Assembly: GCA_947625005.1 (NCBI GenBank)
Contig: CANQNA010000001.1
Location: forward strand, 1-64,000
Reading direction: 5' to 3'
Length of the DNA stretch: 64,000 nt
Source of the DNA: an uncultured Bacilli bacterium
GTDB taxonomy: Bacteria > Bacillota_I > Bacilli_A > RF39 > UBA660
The first letter of the stretch is position 1. Every line of letters begins with the position of its first letter. Below, piece by piece: positions 32,180 to 39,984 of this stretch. A program made the position numbers and the translations under genes. The notes beneath the pieces are model-generated. The model was not told where the DNA came from, did not search any database, and worked only from the letters and a program-made list of their open reading frames with translations.

Positions 32180-33361
32180 TCATTCCTCCTCATAGATAAG
32201 ATTGTCTTGCTCTATCTGAGATTCTATATCATTATAATATTCTTCAAAATCTTCATCTTTTAAAGGAACAGCATCTTCTTGTTTCTCTATTTCATTCTGA
32301 ATTTGTATTTTCTTTAACGCATTCTCTATTTGTTGTCCAAAACCTAAATCTTCAGTAACAAGAGTATAAAGATATTGATTCATATCTTTTAATGTAGCAT
32401 CTACTTTATCCTGCGGAATATCTGTACAATAGCGAGGAATGAACCCCTCTCTTTCACAAATTGCAACTATTTCACCTACAGAATCTATTGCATTGCCGTC
32501 TTTATCCTTATTCTGGGCAGCGGTGAACTTACACGACTTGCGCAAGGATTCATATATCTTTGCTAATTTTTGGAATCCATCTATATCTCCCATATTTAAT
32601 GCTTGATTCATTTTTAAATAAGCTTTATTTATTAAAATAAGAGATTGTTGAGTATCCGCATCTTGTATATCAAAAGAATTAATCATTTCATTATATAATC
32701 TTTCTAACTCTATCCATTCATTAGGTCTAAATTCTCTTCCCCACTTCATAAATAAATATTTTTTATCTTCCTCAGTAAGCTCATTAGACAAATCAAATTG
32801 TTCTGCATCCATAAAAGCATTATCTGTATAAGGATTATCTCCGCCGCCTGTAACAAGTAAAGCTGGGTCAGACTATACAGGTTGTTGGGGCTGTTGTAAA
32901 TTAGTTTGAACTAGAGTCATATATTGAGCTTCACTAATTTCACCTTTATTTAATTGTTCTTTTAAATATTGCTCTTTTTCTTTTGCGGATTCTTCATCTT
33001 CTATTAATAAATTATTTCTAGCAAGAAAATCTTTTTGTAATTTTTCAGAATCTTCAAAACTATACTTATTCTATTGTTGAAGTTTCATTTTTGCAAGGTA
33101 TTTACCAAAAACCGTTCCTCCTGTCATTTTAAGAGGGTTTTTGGCATAATCTTTATCTCTAGTGATATTCCATTCACCTTCTATATAAGGAATATCCATA
33201 TCTTTTAATATCCAAACGAAAGTTTTTGGCTCAAAAGGATTAACATGCATCGTTAAACATTTCTTACAAAGCTTTGTTCTAGTACCATCTCTACATTTAT
33301 AGTAATGTTTGTCTGCAAGCTCTCTATGACATTTTTCACAGAGATAGAGTTCTTCTTTCAT
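32180..33361 (-). CDS. Zinc-ribbon packaging-associated protein, possible small terminase (393 aa, two sense TAG)
   Basis: One frame from ATG 33359-33361 to TAA 32180-32182 with TAG at 33071 and 32873. The N-terminus has a four-cysteine ribbon (LCEKCHREL...CKKCLTMH), the middle is a charged linker with Gln/Pro-rich stretch, and the C-terminal half is helical with LTEEDKKYLFMKWGREFRPN. It lies directly upstream of terL (3-bp gap). Such long zinc-ribbon proteins precede terL in clostridial phages and may act as the small terminase or a recruitment factor; this is inferred from position. Confidence 0.65.
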
Positions 33362-33425
33362 TACTTTTTCACTTCCTTTTTATTATAAAAAACAAACTTT
33401 AATACTTTTAAACAAAAATGACCAA

Positions 33426-34478
33426 TTATTTTTTCTTTTTATTTCTACATTTTTTACATATACTATAAAATCCATCTTTACTTCCACTATTCTTAGAAAA
33501 GAAAAAAGAATGAGCTAATTTGATTTCACCGCAGCAAGAGCATCTTTTCCATTTGCCCTTTTCTTTATTAGTATAATACCATATTAAATATTCTTCTTGT
33601 GCTTTTTCCGCAATTAATTTAGGTATCTTATTTCGCCATAAACAAGAGAGCCATTCAATAGTATAAGATATATTATATTTATCTTTTAATATTTGTTGTA
33701 TTTCTAAATTTTGTCTACCTGATATTTTTAATTGTATTAAATCCTAATAAATAGGATAATCCACCAAGGCGGTTTTTATTAAATTATCTAATTCATCTAT
33801 TATACAAAATAAATCATTAATTATTTTATCTTCACTATTCTCTTTTAATAAAGAATAGTTTTGTAATAATATAGAAATATGTTTAGGATTAAAAAAAGAA
33901 GGCATACCATCACTAGAAACCGCCCCATTTTCATCAATAGTAATATGTTCATTAAAATCAGTCTTTAAATTAGATTTTATGGTTGTTGTGCTATATATTG
34001 GTTTTTTATAGGCGGTTTTTATTGTATATTGGTCTCTCCGCATTTGTATTAATTGTTTTTTTAATAAATATTTATTTTTCCCTGTTGCTTTTTTTTCCAT
34101 TTCTTCAACTGATTTAATTGCATCTATTAATGTTTTAAGAGGAGGAATATCTTTAATATCTTTTTCAGTAATTGAAATTTTAGGTGTAAATAAAATAGAT
34201 TTATCGTCCGCCGCCATCATATTATAAACACCATCTTCGCCATTCTCAAGCTTGCTAGACAAACCTTCATAAGAAATTTCTCTTTTATTAATAGTTACTA
34301 ATCTATTATTAGTTAAGATTCTTTTTTCCTTTTTTTCTTCTTTTGTCATAGCTTGAATAATATAATCACTTAAAATATTTAACTATTTTTGAGTTAATTT
34401 TTCTGGCGGAGTCTGGCTTATAATTTTTTCTACTAGTTTAGAACGCTCTTCCGCACTTTTTATAGAATAATCAAGCAT
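33426..34478 (-). CDS. First late gene: conserved protein with C-terminal zinc finger (350 aa, two sense TAG)
   Basis: The frame from ATG 34476-34478 (AAAGGAGGG upstream) to TAA has TAG at 34383 and 33744. The start reads MLDYSIKSAEERSKLVEKII; after the first TAG comes LNILSDYIIQAMTKEEKKEK then RLVTINKREISYEGLSSKLE, a conserved phage family found upstream of terminase. The C-terminus has a zinc finger (CSCCGEIK...CKKC). From memory homologs read LTxxYLExLADYI at the first amber codon. A consensus promoter lies about 50 bp upstream, so this gene begins the late operon. Molecular role unknown. Confidence 0.7.
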
Positions 34479-34523
34479 ATTTAGATTTCCCTCCTTTCTA
34501 TCTTCTTTATCTAAGTTATTTAT

Positions 34524-34552
34524 ATTATACCAAAAATTTTTTGTGATGTCAA
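34524..34552 (-). promoter_or_regulatory. Consensus promoter for the leftward late operon
   Basis: On the minus strand TTGACA and TATAAT are separated by 17 bp, a full host-type vegetative promoter, placed ~45 bp before the first late gene. No other obvious promoter precedes the structural genes. It is back to back with a rightward promoter at 34583-34600. How it is kept late is not visible; an activator or antiterminator may be needed. Confidence 0.75.
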
Positions 34553-34582
34553 ACTGGTTTAAAGTTCTTTATTGAAAAATAT

Positions 34583-34600
34583 AAAAATTTTTGTTATAAT
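34583..34600 (+). promoter_or_regulatory. AT-tract extended -10 promoter (AAAATTTTTGTTATAAT)
   Basis: A member of a family with an A/T tract directly before TGTTATAAT and no -35 hexamer. It precedes the three-paralog operon at 34634 and faces away from the late promoter. Confidence 0.75.
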
Positions 34601-34633
34601 AACAATAGAAAAAGAAAAGAGGTAAACCACGAT

Positions 34634-34915
34634 ATGAAAAAAGTTGATATAAATATAATACATGAAATAAATAATGTTAATGATTTGTATATAATATATG
34701 ATTTTATGATGTGTGAACTTGAATATTATGCTGCTAATCCAGAAAAAATTTTCTCAAAACCGCAACTAGAAATGAAAAGATTAGAAAAGGAATTAAGAGA
34801 ACATTGGGAAACTTATTCTACCTATAAAACAATTATTAAAGATACTTTAGAAAAAATGCAGATAGAAGCAGCAGGATATATAAATAGATATAATAAATTA
34901 GTTGAGGAAAAATAA
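34634..34915 (+). CDS. Small tandem-paralog protein 1 (93 aa)
   Basis: First of three adjacent genes for ~95-residue, all-helical proteins. It has the shared pattern: acidic N-terminus, (N/E)xxDLxIIYxxM, a central helix with xxMKRLEKEL, and a C-terminal YNKLVEE-like end. Ribosome site AAAAGAGG upstream. No TAG. Function unknown; small helical phage proteins in such clusters often act on host factors, but nothing here shows that. Confidence 0.65.
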   Translation: MKKVDINIIHEINNVNDLYIIYDFMMCELEYYAANPEKIFSKPQLEMKRLEKELREHWETYSTYKTIIKDTLEKMQIEAAGYINRYNKLVEEK

Positions 34916-34921
34916 TATAAT

Positions 34922-35221
34922 ATGAAAACAATAGATAAAAATGAATTAATGCCAGAAATGCAGGAAATGGAAGATGTGTATATTTTATTTAGGACTATGT
35001 CTGCTAAATTACAGTTTGTTAGTAGTTCAACTGAAAAAGAATTTTCTGCGTTAAGATTTAAGATGAAGCGGTTTATGAGAAGACTCGAAGATTTAATAAG
35101 CTATTGGAGAGAACAAGGAAAGGATTATACTTCTTCATTAGATAAAGAAACAGTAATAAATGTAGAAAAAAGCATAGATAAATATAATGAATTAATTGAA
35201 AAATATGAAGAGGAGAAATAA
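34922..35221 (+). CDS. Small tandem-paralog protein 2 (99 aa)
   Basis: Second of the tandem set, 6 bp after gene 1. It shares EMQEMEDVYILFRTM, RFKMKRFMRRLEDLISYW and the closing KYNELIEKYEEE with its neighbours, showing duplication and divergence. All-helical by composition. Function unknown. Confidence 0.65.
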   Translation: MKTIDKNELMPEMQEMEDVYILFRTMSAKLQFVSSSTEKEFSALRFKMKRFMRRLEDLISYWREQGKDYTSSLDKETVINVEKSIDKYNELIEKYEEEK

Positions 35222-35225
35222 TATT

Positions 35226-35522
35226 ATGTTATTTTTAAAGAAAGAAGAAATATTACCTGAAATAAAAGAAATAGAAGATTTAAAACTTTTAATTTATTGC
35301 ATATACAATGAAACATTTATGATGTATAGCCAATTAGAGGGGTTTACTGCATTACATATTCAGATAATGCGGTTTAGAAGAGAAGTTAGTAATCTTATTG
35401 ATTATTATGAAGATAAAGATTTACCAATAGCAACAAAAGAAATAGAAGAAGCAAGCAGGCTTATAGATGAATATAATACGCTGGTTGCCGATGTGACGGA
35501 TGAGCTAGCTGAGGAATATTAA
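35226..35522 (+). CDS. Small tandem-paralog protein 3 (98 aa)
   Basis: Third of the tandem set. The chosen ATG follows GAGGAGAAATAATATT and lies 4 bp after the previous stop; an in-frame start 30 bp upstream would overlap gene 2. It shares LPEIKEIEDLKLLIY, HIQIMRFRREVSNLIDYY and LIDEYNTLV with the other two. Function unknown. Confidence 0.65.
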   Translation: MLFLKKEEILPEIKEIEDLKLLIYCIYNETFMMYSQLEGFTALHIQIMRFRREVSNLIDYYEDKDLPIATKEIEEASRLIDEYNTLVADVTDELAEEY

Positions 35523-35535
35523 GGGGGAAACCGCG

Positions 35536-35874
35536 TTGAGTGGAAATAATATATTTAATATGATATTTTGTAATAGTTGCATCCATAAAGAGGTATGCAG
35601 AAAAAGAGAAGAGTTTGAAAGCCTTGAAAGTCAATCTTTAGAAGAAGAAAAGAAACAAGAATGTAAGGATTTTAGAGAAGATATAGATTATAAAAGATAT
35701 GGTAATATATATGAGATTTTTCAGCCTATTTTTAAATGGTTGCAGATGCACTATCCGCATGGTGAAGTAAAATTTTTAGTAGACCATAGTTCCGCATTAA
35801 TGTTACAAGAGCATGGAATTGCGGTTTATGATAAAGATTTAGCAAAACGAGTTAATCAAATAGAAGAGGAATAA
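35536..35874 (+). CDS. Small cysteine-containing protein (112 aa)
   Basis: Starts at TTG 35536 after AAGGGGGAAA. The N-terminus has CNSCIHKEVC, a likely metal-binding CxxC...C cluster, followed by an acidic helix and a domain with HYPHGEVKFLVDHSSALML. Fourth gene of the 34.6-36.5 kb operon. Function unknown. Confidence 0.6.
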   Translation: MSGNNIFNMIFCNSCIHKEVCRKREEFESLESQSLEEEKKQECKDFREDIDYKRYGNIYEIFQPIFKWLQMHYPHGEVKFLVDHSSALMLQEHGIAVYDKDLAKRVNQIEEE

Positions 35875-35880
35875 TTTATA

Positions 35881-36081
35881 ATGGAAGAAATTATTACAGA
35901 ATTAAAAGATGTCTTTGAATATATGCCATATATGAGATTTATTTACCTTATTTATGAAGATTATTTAAAATATTTATATGGAGATTATTCAGAGGAAGAA
36001 AAAGCTCGTATAGTTAATAACATTATATATAGTTATGAGTGGTATAAGGAAGAAAGAGAGAATAATGATAGAATTAAATAA
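35881..36081 (+). CDS. Small acidic helical protein (66 aa)
   Basis: ATG 35881 follows the preceding stop by 6 bp. The product is Tyr-rich and acidic (MRFIYLIYEDYLKYLYGDYS). Its 3' end overlaps the start of the next gene. Function unknown. Confidence 0.55.
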   Translation: MEEIITELKDVFEYMPYMRFIYLIYEDYLKYLYGDYSEEEKARIVNNIIYSYEWYKEERENNDRIK

Positions 36082-36460
36082 AGAAGCTTCAGTGATTTTA
36101 GCGCTAGAGTTAGAATGGGATAAATATGCTGCGGTTCGTGGGTGGAGGAATTATAAAGGCGGTTTTGTGAACACTGAACCAATCAATGAAAATAGAGTTA
36201 AGATAGAACTAGAAACCGCAGGATATACAATTTTAAATATTAGTTATTTTATAGATATAAATGGTATAAAACAAAAACTTTATATGGTAAGATTAAATTA
36301 TGATTTACCTTATGTAAAAGAAAGTTTAATAGAATATTATAGATTTATGTTTAAAGGAATTAAAGAACAATTAGGACGAGTACAAGCTTATAAGTTTTTA
36401 GTAGGGGATAAAGATTGGATAAAAGTTAAATATTTACCTGTTGAATATGGAGATGATTAA
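36065..36460 (+). CDS. Unrecognised protein (131 aa)
   Basis: The ATG at 36065 lies within the end of the previous gene and follows GAAAGAGAGA. The protein is mixed alpha/beta (ELNKEASVILALELEWDKYA, KQKLYMVRLNYDLPYVKES). It is the last gene of the operon; a hairpin terminator follows at once. Function unknown. Confidence 0.6.
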   Translation: MIELNKEASVILALELEWDKYAAVRGWRNYKGGFVNTEPINENRVKIELETAGYTILNISYFIDINGIKQKLYMVRLNYDLPYVKESLIEYYRFMFKGIKEQLGRVQAYKFLVGDKDWIKVKYLPVEYGDD

Positions 36461-36462
36461 AG

Positions 36463-36494
36463 AAAGAGCGGTTTTTGATAACTGCTCTTTTGTC
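36463..36494 (+). terminator. Terminator of the 34.6-36.5 kb operon
   Basis: AAAGAGCGGTT pairs imperfectly with AACTGCTCTTT and ends in TTTTGTCTTTT, directly after the last stop. Confidence 0.7.
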
Positions 36495-36751
36495 TTTTGA
36501 TTAGTTGTCGTTATCTAAAAAGAGAGAGAAGTCTAGTCGCTTTTTAAATATAAAAAAGTTTTGGAGAGAGTTGTGATGTGATAGTATCCTTTTATCAATT
36601 TTTGATTTTTTTATCCTAAAAATGCCTCCCCCGTATATCATATATTGATTTTTTAATCATCCATTGGGTCAAACCATCCCCAACGTAAAATTGCACAAAA
36701 ACAGGACTAAAAAAATGTAATTATTTGTGTGAATTTTTTGTTATATATATA
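36495..36751. other. Non-coding gap between operons
   Basis: No convincing gene. It contains a partial match (GAGTTGTGATGTGATAG near 36560) to the box that flanks the 52.9 kb regulator gene, and otherwise mixed AT-rich sequence. Confidence 0.4.
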
Positions 36752-36779
36752 TTGACTTTTTTTTTTAAATTGCTATAAT
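36752..36779 (+). promoter_or_regulatory. Consensus early promoter
   Basis: TTGACT and TATAAT with 16-bp spacing, about 50 bp before the 59-aa gene. A small hairpin (GCCCTTGTAAAGGGC) lies between promoter and ribosome site. Confidence 0.7.
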
Positions 36780-36829
36780 AATAAGTGAAAATAAAAAAAG
36801 CCCTTGTAAAGGGCAGGGAGGTTTTTATT

Positions 36830-37009
36830 ATGAAGCAAATTAAATTTACAACTGGTAATTTATTAAGGGCAGAGCACATATTGTCAATTATTGACAATAT
36901 GTTCCCTGATACGGCTTTAGCTTCTGCAACTAGGGTAAATAAGTATGTTTGGAGTGTATGTATTGAGTGCATACCTTCAGAATATGAAAATATAAGGAGG
37001 TGTTTATAA
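36830..37009 (+). CDS. Small early protein (59 aa)
   Basis: ATG 36830 follows GGGAGGTTTTTATT; an in-frame ATG 45 bp upstream has no ribosome site. The product begins MKQIKFTTGNLLRAEHILSI. Its TAA stop overlaps the ATG of the next gene by one base, so the two are probably co-translated. Function unknown. Confidence 0.6.
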   Translation: MKQIKFTTGNLLRAEHILSIIDNMFPDTALASATRVNKYVWSVCIECIPSEYENIRRCL

Positions 37010-37290
37010 TGAAAAAAGTGGAAATAAAAAGGGGTTTCCAAGTACCTGAATTATTGTTGAATGATACAATCAAGTACTTAATTGTAGCACCAATCTCCGA
37101 AAGGAACGTATATAGGATATACGCCCACCATGGAGAGGGGAAGTGGAGCATTTTTTATCAAAACCCTAAAAAAGGGTTTTGCCATTTATATAGTACCGAC
37201 TTCCCTACAAATACGTTGAATATTTGTAGGGACTTATTAAACATTTTGGATATTGGCGGAAAATTGTCAATATCCATAAAAGAGGGGTAA
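37009..37290 (+). CDS. Small early protein (93 aa)
   Basis: Starts at ATG 37009 after AAGGAGG, overlapping the previous stop. The protein is strand-rich (TIKYLIVAPISERNVYRIYA, KWSIFYQNPKKGFCHLYS). Function unknown. Confidence 0.6.
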   Translation: MKKVEIKRGFQVPELLLNDTIKYLIVAPISERNVYRIYAHHGEGKWSIFYQNPKKGFCHLYSTDFPTNTLNICRDLLNILDIGGKLSISIKEG

Positions 37291-37302
37291 AACCCTCTTT
37301 TT
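37278..37302 (+). terminator. Terminator after the 93-aa gene
   Basis: AAAGAGGGG pairs with CCCTCTTTTT around a short AAAA loop, overlapping the stop codon and followed by T-rich sequence. Confidence 0.8.
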
Positions 37303-37343
37303 ATTTTTAATGGTAAATTTTACTATTTATAGTATTTTTTATC

Positions 37344-37460
37344 ATGAATAAGTATTAAATTTGTACTTATTCATATGTTTAATTGTACATATGAATAAGT
37401 ATTCATATGAATAAGTGTTCATATGTACATATAAAAAGTTAGTTAGGGCTAACTTCCTTC
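37344..37460. repeat. Cluster of ATGAATAAGT boxes plus an inverted repeat
   Basis: The 10-mer ATGAATAAGT occurs at 37344, 37391 and 37407 and inverted at 37365, interleaved with CATATG and TGTACATAT words. AAGTTAGTTAGGGCTAACTT follows. The cluster sits in a gene-free gap before a promoter, which suggests operator sites for a phage regulator. Nothing else was found in 37303-37566. Confidence 0.6.
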
Positions 37461-37567
37461 ACGTAACGCATTTACAAAAAGCCCACATGTAAGGCGAAGA
37501 CCTTGTAACTCTGTAAGGCGTTTATATAAACACGGGTACAAAAATTTAAAAAAGTTATATAAAATTA

Positions 37568-37596
37568 TTGATTTTTTTATAACTCTATGGTATAAT
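37568..37596 (+). promoter_or_regulatory. Consensus early promoter
   Basis: TTGATT and TATAAT with 17-bp spacing, ~40 bp upstream of the 100-aa gene. An ATAACTCTA word lies in the spacer. Confidence 0.7.
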
Positions 37597-37635
37597 TATA
37601 AATGTAAATAAAAAGACTTTAAGGAGGTCGTAATT

Positions 37636-37938
37636 ATGGAAAAATTTGATAACAATACAATAAGTCTTGCATTGTGTGAAGCAAGGCATGCAATGCCTGA
37701 ATGTGTAAAGGGTAGTATATTTAATAATACGCTTGACCCTTTAGATGTAAAAGGGCTTGAAGCTGAAGCAAGTGCAAAACTTGCAAGCCTTAACGTTAAG
37801 GCAGTAAATATCTATGTTACTGGTTTAACCGTTGCTTTAATAGCTGTATTAAACGCAGCTAAAAACCTTGAAATAAAAGTTACATTGTATCACTACAATA
37901 GGGATACGAATAGTTACTATATACAGGAGGTGCTTTAA
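37636..37938 (+). CDS. Small alpha/beta early protein (100 aa)
   Basis: ATG 37636 follows AAGGAGGTCG. The second half alternates strands and a helix (VKAVNIYVTGLTVALIAVLN then LEIKVTLYHYNRDTNSYY), a Rossmann-like layout. This could be a small nucleotide- or ligand-binding fold, such as those used by some anti-defence proteins, but there is no catalytic motif and the idea is speculative. The next gene starts 1 bp after its stop. Confidence 0.6.
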   Translation: MEKFDNNTISLALCEARHAMPECVKGSIFNNTLDPLDVKGLEAEASAKLASLNVKAVNIYVTGLTVALIAVLNAAKNLEIKVTLYHYNRDTNSYYIQEVL

Positions 37939-37939
37939 T

Positions 37940-38122
37940 ATGTTAAATAAGTTAAACAGAATTTTAACTAAAAAAGAAATGAAAAAAATATTATACTTGT
38001 ATGATCAATATTATTATGCAAGTTATAAAAGTAAAGTTGCGGAAGGTAGAAGCCGCAAAAAATACTTTAAATATTTAAATAAATTGTTTAACAAGTATCA
38101 AAAAATACTTGCTAACACTTAA
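37940..38122 (+). CDS. Small basic protein (60 aa)
   Basis: A Lys/Tyr-rich 60-residue protein (KEMKKILYLYDQYYYASYK) starting one base after the previous gene. A strong terminator follows. Probably co-expressed with the 100-aa protein. Function unknown; the charge would suit nucleic-acid binding. Confidence 0.55.
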   Translation: MLNKLNRILTKKEMKKILYLYDQYYYASYKSKVAEGRSRKKYFKYLNKLFNKYQKILANT

Positions 38123-38125
38123 GAA

Positions 38126-38153
38126 TAAAGGGCTTATATTAAAGCCCTTTATT
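38126..38153 (+). terminator. Terminator after the 60-aa gene
   Basis: ATAAAGGGCTT pairs with AAGCCCTTTAT around a TATATT-type loop, directly after the stop codon. Confidence 0.8.
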
Positions 38154-38203
38154 ATATATCAATAGTATAAATAAAAAATAATTCTAAAAGAATTTTTAAT
38201 TTT

Positions 38204-38232
38204 TTGATTTTCAAAAAATTTTTTGGTATAAT
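38204..38232 (+). promoter_or_regulatory. Consensus early promoter
   Basis: TTGATT and TATAAT with 17-bp spacing, upstream of the 54-aa gene. Confidence 0.65.
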
Positions 38233-38269
38233 AACTTTAAGAAAAAATAGAAGAGGTGAAAAAAGGTCT

Positions 38270-38434
38270 ATGTTAAATATGAATGAACAAGCCGCACTTC
38301 AATTAGTATTTAATTTTATAAATACTAAAAGTCTTTTAAGTGCTGCGGTTGAAGGCTTTAATAATGAAGGTACTTCTGCATCCGCCGAAGCTGCCGACCT
38401 TATAAATAAAGCAATTGTAACATACTTAAAGTAA
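38270..38434 (+). CDS. Small early protein (54 aa)
   Basis: ATG 38270 follows AGAGGTGAAAAAAGG. The product MLNMNEQAALQLVFNFINTK... is helical and Ala-rich. Function unknown. Confidence 0.5.
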   Translation: MLNMNEQAALQLVFNFINTKSLLSAAVEGFNNEGTSASAEAADLINKAIVTYLK

Positions 38435-38512
38435 TAAACTTTAAGGCAAGCTCAAGTAAAACGCCGAGAGCTTGCGACCTACTCCACACCCCTACTTTAC
38501 GGATTTTTTAAC

Positions 38513-38541
38513 TGCCTTGATTCAATTCAAGGCTTTTTTAT
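38513..38541 (+). terminator. Terminator after the 54-aa gene
   Basis: GCCTTGA pairs with TCAAGGC around a short loop and is followed by TTTTTTATTTTT; the reverse strand also has a T run, so it can stop the antisense transcript starting near 38570. Confidence 0.8.
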
Positions 38542-38576
38542 TTTTGCCCAAAAACCGCCAAAACAGACCAAATCTA

Positions 38577-38606
38577 ATTATAACATATTGATCAGCATTT
38601 TGTCAA
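38577..38606 (-). promoter_or_regulatory. Antisense-facing consensus promoter
   Basis: On the minus strand TTGACA and TATAAT face back toward the preceding terminator, about 40 bp away. No gene follows. The predicted transcript would be a short RNA containing GGCGGTTTTTGGGC and ending at the terminator hairpin. Confidence 0.65.
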
Positions 38607-38681
38607 GTAGTTTTTTAAAATTTTTTAAAAAATTTTTTAGCCTAAAAATAAATAAATAAATAAATAAACAAACATAAATTT

Positions 38682-38826
38682 AAAAATAAATTTTTTAAAA
38701 CATACATATTTTAAAAATGAATTTTTGAATTTATATATATTGTAAGTTTTTAAAAATGAATTTTTAAAACTATAAATATTGATGGATTTTTAAAAATGAA
38801 TTTTTGGAAATAAATATATTGCAAAA
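38682..38826. repeat. Tandem AT-rich repeats (TTTTAAAAATGAATTTTT units)
   Basis: Four diverged copies of a ~45-bp unit with the core TTTTAAAAATGAATTTTT and an ATATTG end lie in tandem, next to AAATAAATAAATAAAT. Two further partial copies occur at 41345 and 41396. They lie upstream of promoters and could be binding sites or AT-rich upstream elements. Confidence 0.7.
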
Positions 38827-38841
38827 AATTAAAAAAAGCTA

Positions 38842-38870
38842 TTGACTTTTATTTGAATATAGTGTATAAT
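38842..38870 (+). promoter_or_regulatory. Consensus early promoter
   Basis: TTGACT and TATAAT with 17-bp spacing, ~30 bp before the 96-aa gene. Confidence 0.75.
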
Positions 38871-38901
38871 GATATTATCAAATAAAAAGGAGGTCATTCA
38901 C

Positions 38902-39192
38902 ATGACAAAAACAGAAAAGGAAATAAATATTAAAATGATACAAACTGAAGTAAAATTTATCAATGGAATAGTATCATTGTACAATGATGTTTTTCTATTG
39001 GCTATTGCTAACAATAAGCCCGTAATAATGATACAAAAACAAGAAACTTTAAAAATATGTAAAACTTTTCAATGTTTATTACAATCGGCAAAAAACATAA
39101 GAAAATATCTTGAATTGCATAATACTTTTTTTAGCAAGGAAAAAATAAAATTTGAAGTAAATGATAATATCTTATCATTTACTATTAAATAA
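38902..39192 (+). CDS. Small early protein (96 aa)
   Basis: ATG 38902 follows AAAAGGAGGTCATTCAC; an in-frame ATG at 38869 overlaps the promoter. The product starts MTKTEKEINIKMIQTEVKFI and is mixed alpha/beta. Monocistronic with its own promoter and terminator. Function unknown. Confidence 0.6.
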   Translation: MTKTEKEINIKMIQTEVKFINGIVSLYNDVFLLAIANNKPVIMIQKQETLKICKTFQCLLQSAKNIRKYLELHNTFFSKEKIKFEVNDNILSFTIK

Positions 39193-39195
39193 ACA

Positions 39196-39221
39196 AAAAG
39201 GGCTATAAAAAGCCCTTTTAT
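39196..39221 (+). terminator. Terminator after the 96-aa gene
   Basis: AAAAAGGGCT pairs with AGCCCTTTT around an ATAAAA-type loop right after the stop. Confidence 0.8.
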
Positions 39222-39234
39222 TTATAAAAAAGTA

Positions 39235-39263
39235 TTGACTTTTATATTATAATATGATATTAT
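39235..39263 (+). promoter_or_regulatory. Consensus early promoter
   Basis: TTGACT and TATTAT with 17-bp spacing. The downstream stretch (ATAATATGATATTATAATATT) and leader AACAAAAxCAAGTAAAATTTTAAGGAGG are almost copied at 44765, before another gene, so promoter and leader were duplicated as a unit. Confidence 0.7.
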
Positions 39264-39309
39264 AATATTATAAACAAAAGCAAGTAAAATTTTAAGGAGG
39301 TTTTTAACT

Positions 39310-39570
39310 ATGTTAAACAAAAATAAGGAGTATATTATTACAACAGATACTAATAAAAAAATTACTTTTTTAGCAGCTTCAAACGAAGAAGCTTTTAAAA
39401 AATTTGAAGAGATTATGGGCTCTTTAGCAAAAATTAATAAAATAACCGATGATTATATTTATATTTATTGTGACCTTCGTGAAAAAGGAAACACGGAAGT
39501 TATTGCTACTTCTGGATTAAGTTTTAAAGTAGAGTATTGTATTACTTATCCACAAAGAGAAAATTATTAA
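39310..39570 (+). CDS. Small early protein (86 aa)
   Basis: ATG 39310 follows AAGGAGGTTTTTAACT. The product reads MLNKNKEYIITTDTNKKITF and continues as a small alpha/beta protein. Own promoter and terminator. Function unknown. Confidence 0.6.
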   Translation: MLNKNKEYIITTDTNKKITFLAASNEEAFKKFEEIMGSLAKINKITDDYIYIYCDLREKGNTEVIATSGLSFKVEYCITYPQRENY

Positions 39571-39594
39571 AGAAGCTTGCAGATATACCAATAA

Positions 39595-39622
39595 CAAAAA
39601 GTCCTTGTAAAAGGGCTTTTTT
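39595..39622 (+). terminator. Terminator after the 86-aa gene
   Basis: AAAAAGTCCTT pairs with AAGGGCTTTTTT through an imperfect stem followed by T. It also has an A/T-rich flank on the other side and can end an antisense transcript. Confidence 0.7.
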
Positions 39623-39664
39623 AATTTTCTAAATAATCAAAAACCGCCGGGCAAAACCGAATCC

Positions 39665-39694
39665 ATTATACCACATTTAAAGCATATTTGTCAA
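39665..39694 (-). promoter_or_regulatory. Antisense-facing consensus promoter
   Basis: Minus-strand TTGACA and TATAAT face the terminator of the preceding gene. The start of the predicted RNA (GGATTCGGTTTTGCCCGGCGG) has the same TGATTCG/GGATTCG plus GGCGGTTTTT layout as the copies at 38577 and 45143. Confidence 0.65.
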
Positions 39695-39752
39695 TAAGCA
39701 ATTTATACAAATTTTTAATAAAAAGTTATCCTAAAATTAGAGATTTTACCTA

Positions 39753-39894
39753 TTGATTAGAATTTAATTTTATAGTATAATAAATTCGGGGGATAGTTGA
39801 GTTAGCCTATGCTAACTACAGTTAACATAAGCTAACCCGCACTACATTGTAAAAAGCCGAATCCATTATAACATAAAACCCAGCAAAAAGTCAA
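39753..39894. ncRNA. Face-to-face promoter cassette 1 with palindromic core
   Basis: A plus-strand promoter (TTGATT/TATAAT, -10 at 39776) and a minus-strand promoter (TTGACT/TATAAT, -10 at 39865) point at each other across ~84 bp. The sequence between holds CGGGGGA, TTAGCCTATGCTAACT and GCTAACCCG palindromic words. It is homologous to the cassette at 45232. No protein could be encoded; short overlapping RNAs are expected. Confidence 0.55.
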
Positions 39895-39984
39895 TAGGCA
39901 ATTTGTACAAAAATATACAAAATTTTTATCCTAATTTTGTTAAAAATTCCGGTATTTACAAGTTCTTTAAACTGTGATATACTA

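Noticed and set aside
1..34478. Glutamine reassignment (translation table 15)
   Set aside because: Kept as an alternative but not preferred: the CUA tRNA is of the long-variable-arm class, the tRNA-Gln here has anticodon TTG, and aligned TAG sites favour tyrosine.
36721..37151. 106-aa and 73-aa minus-strand frames
   Set aside because: They overlap two plus-strand genes with good ribosome sites and a promoter, and have no start signals.
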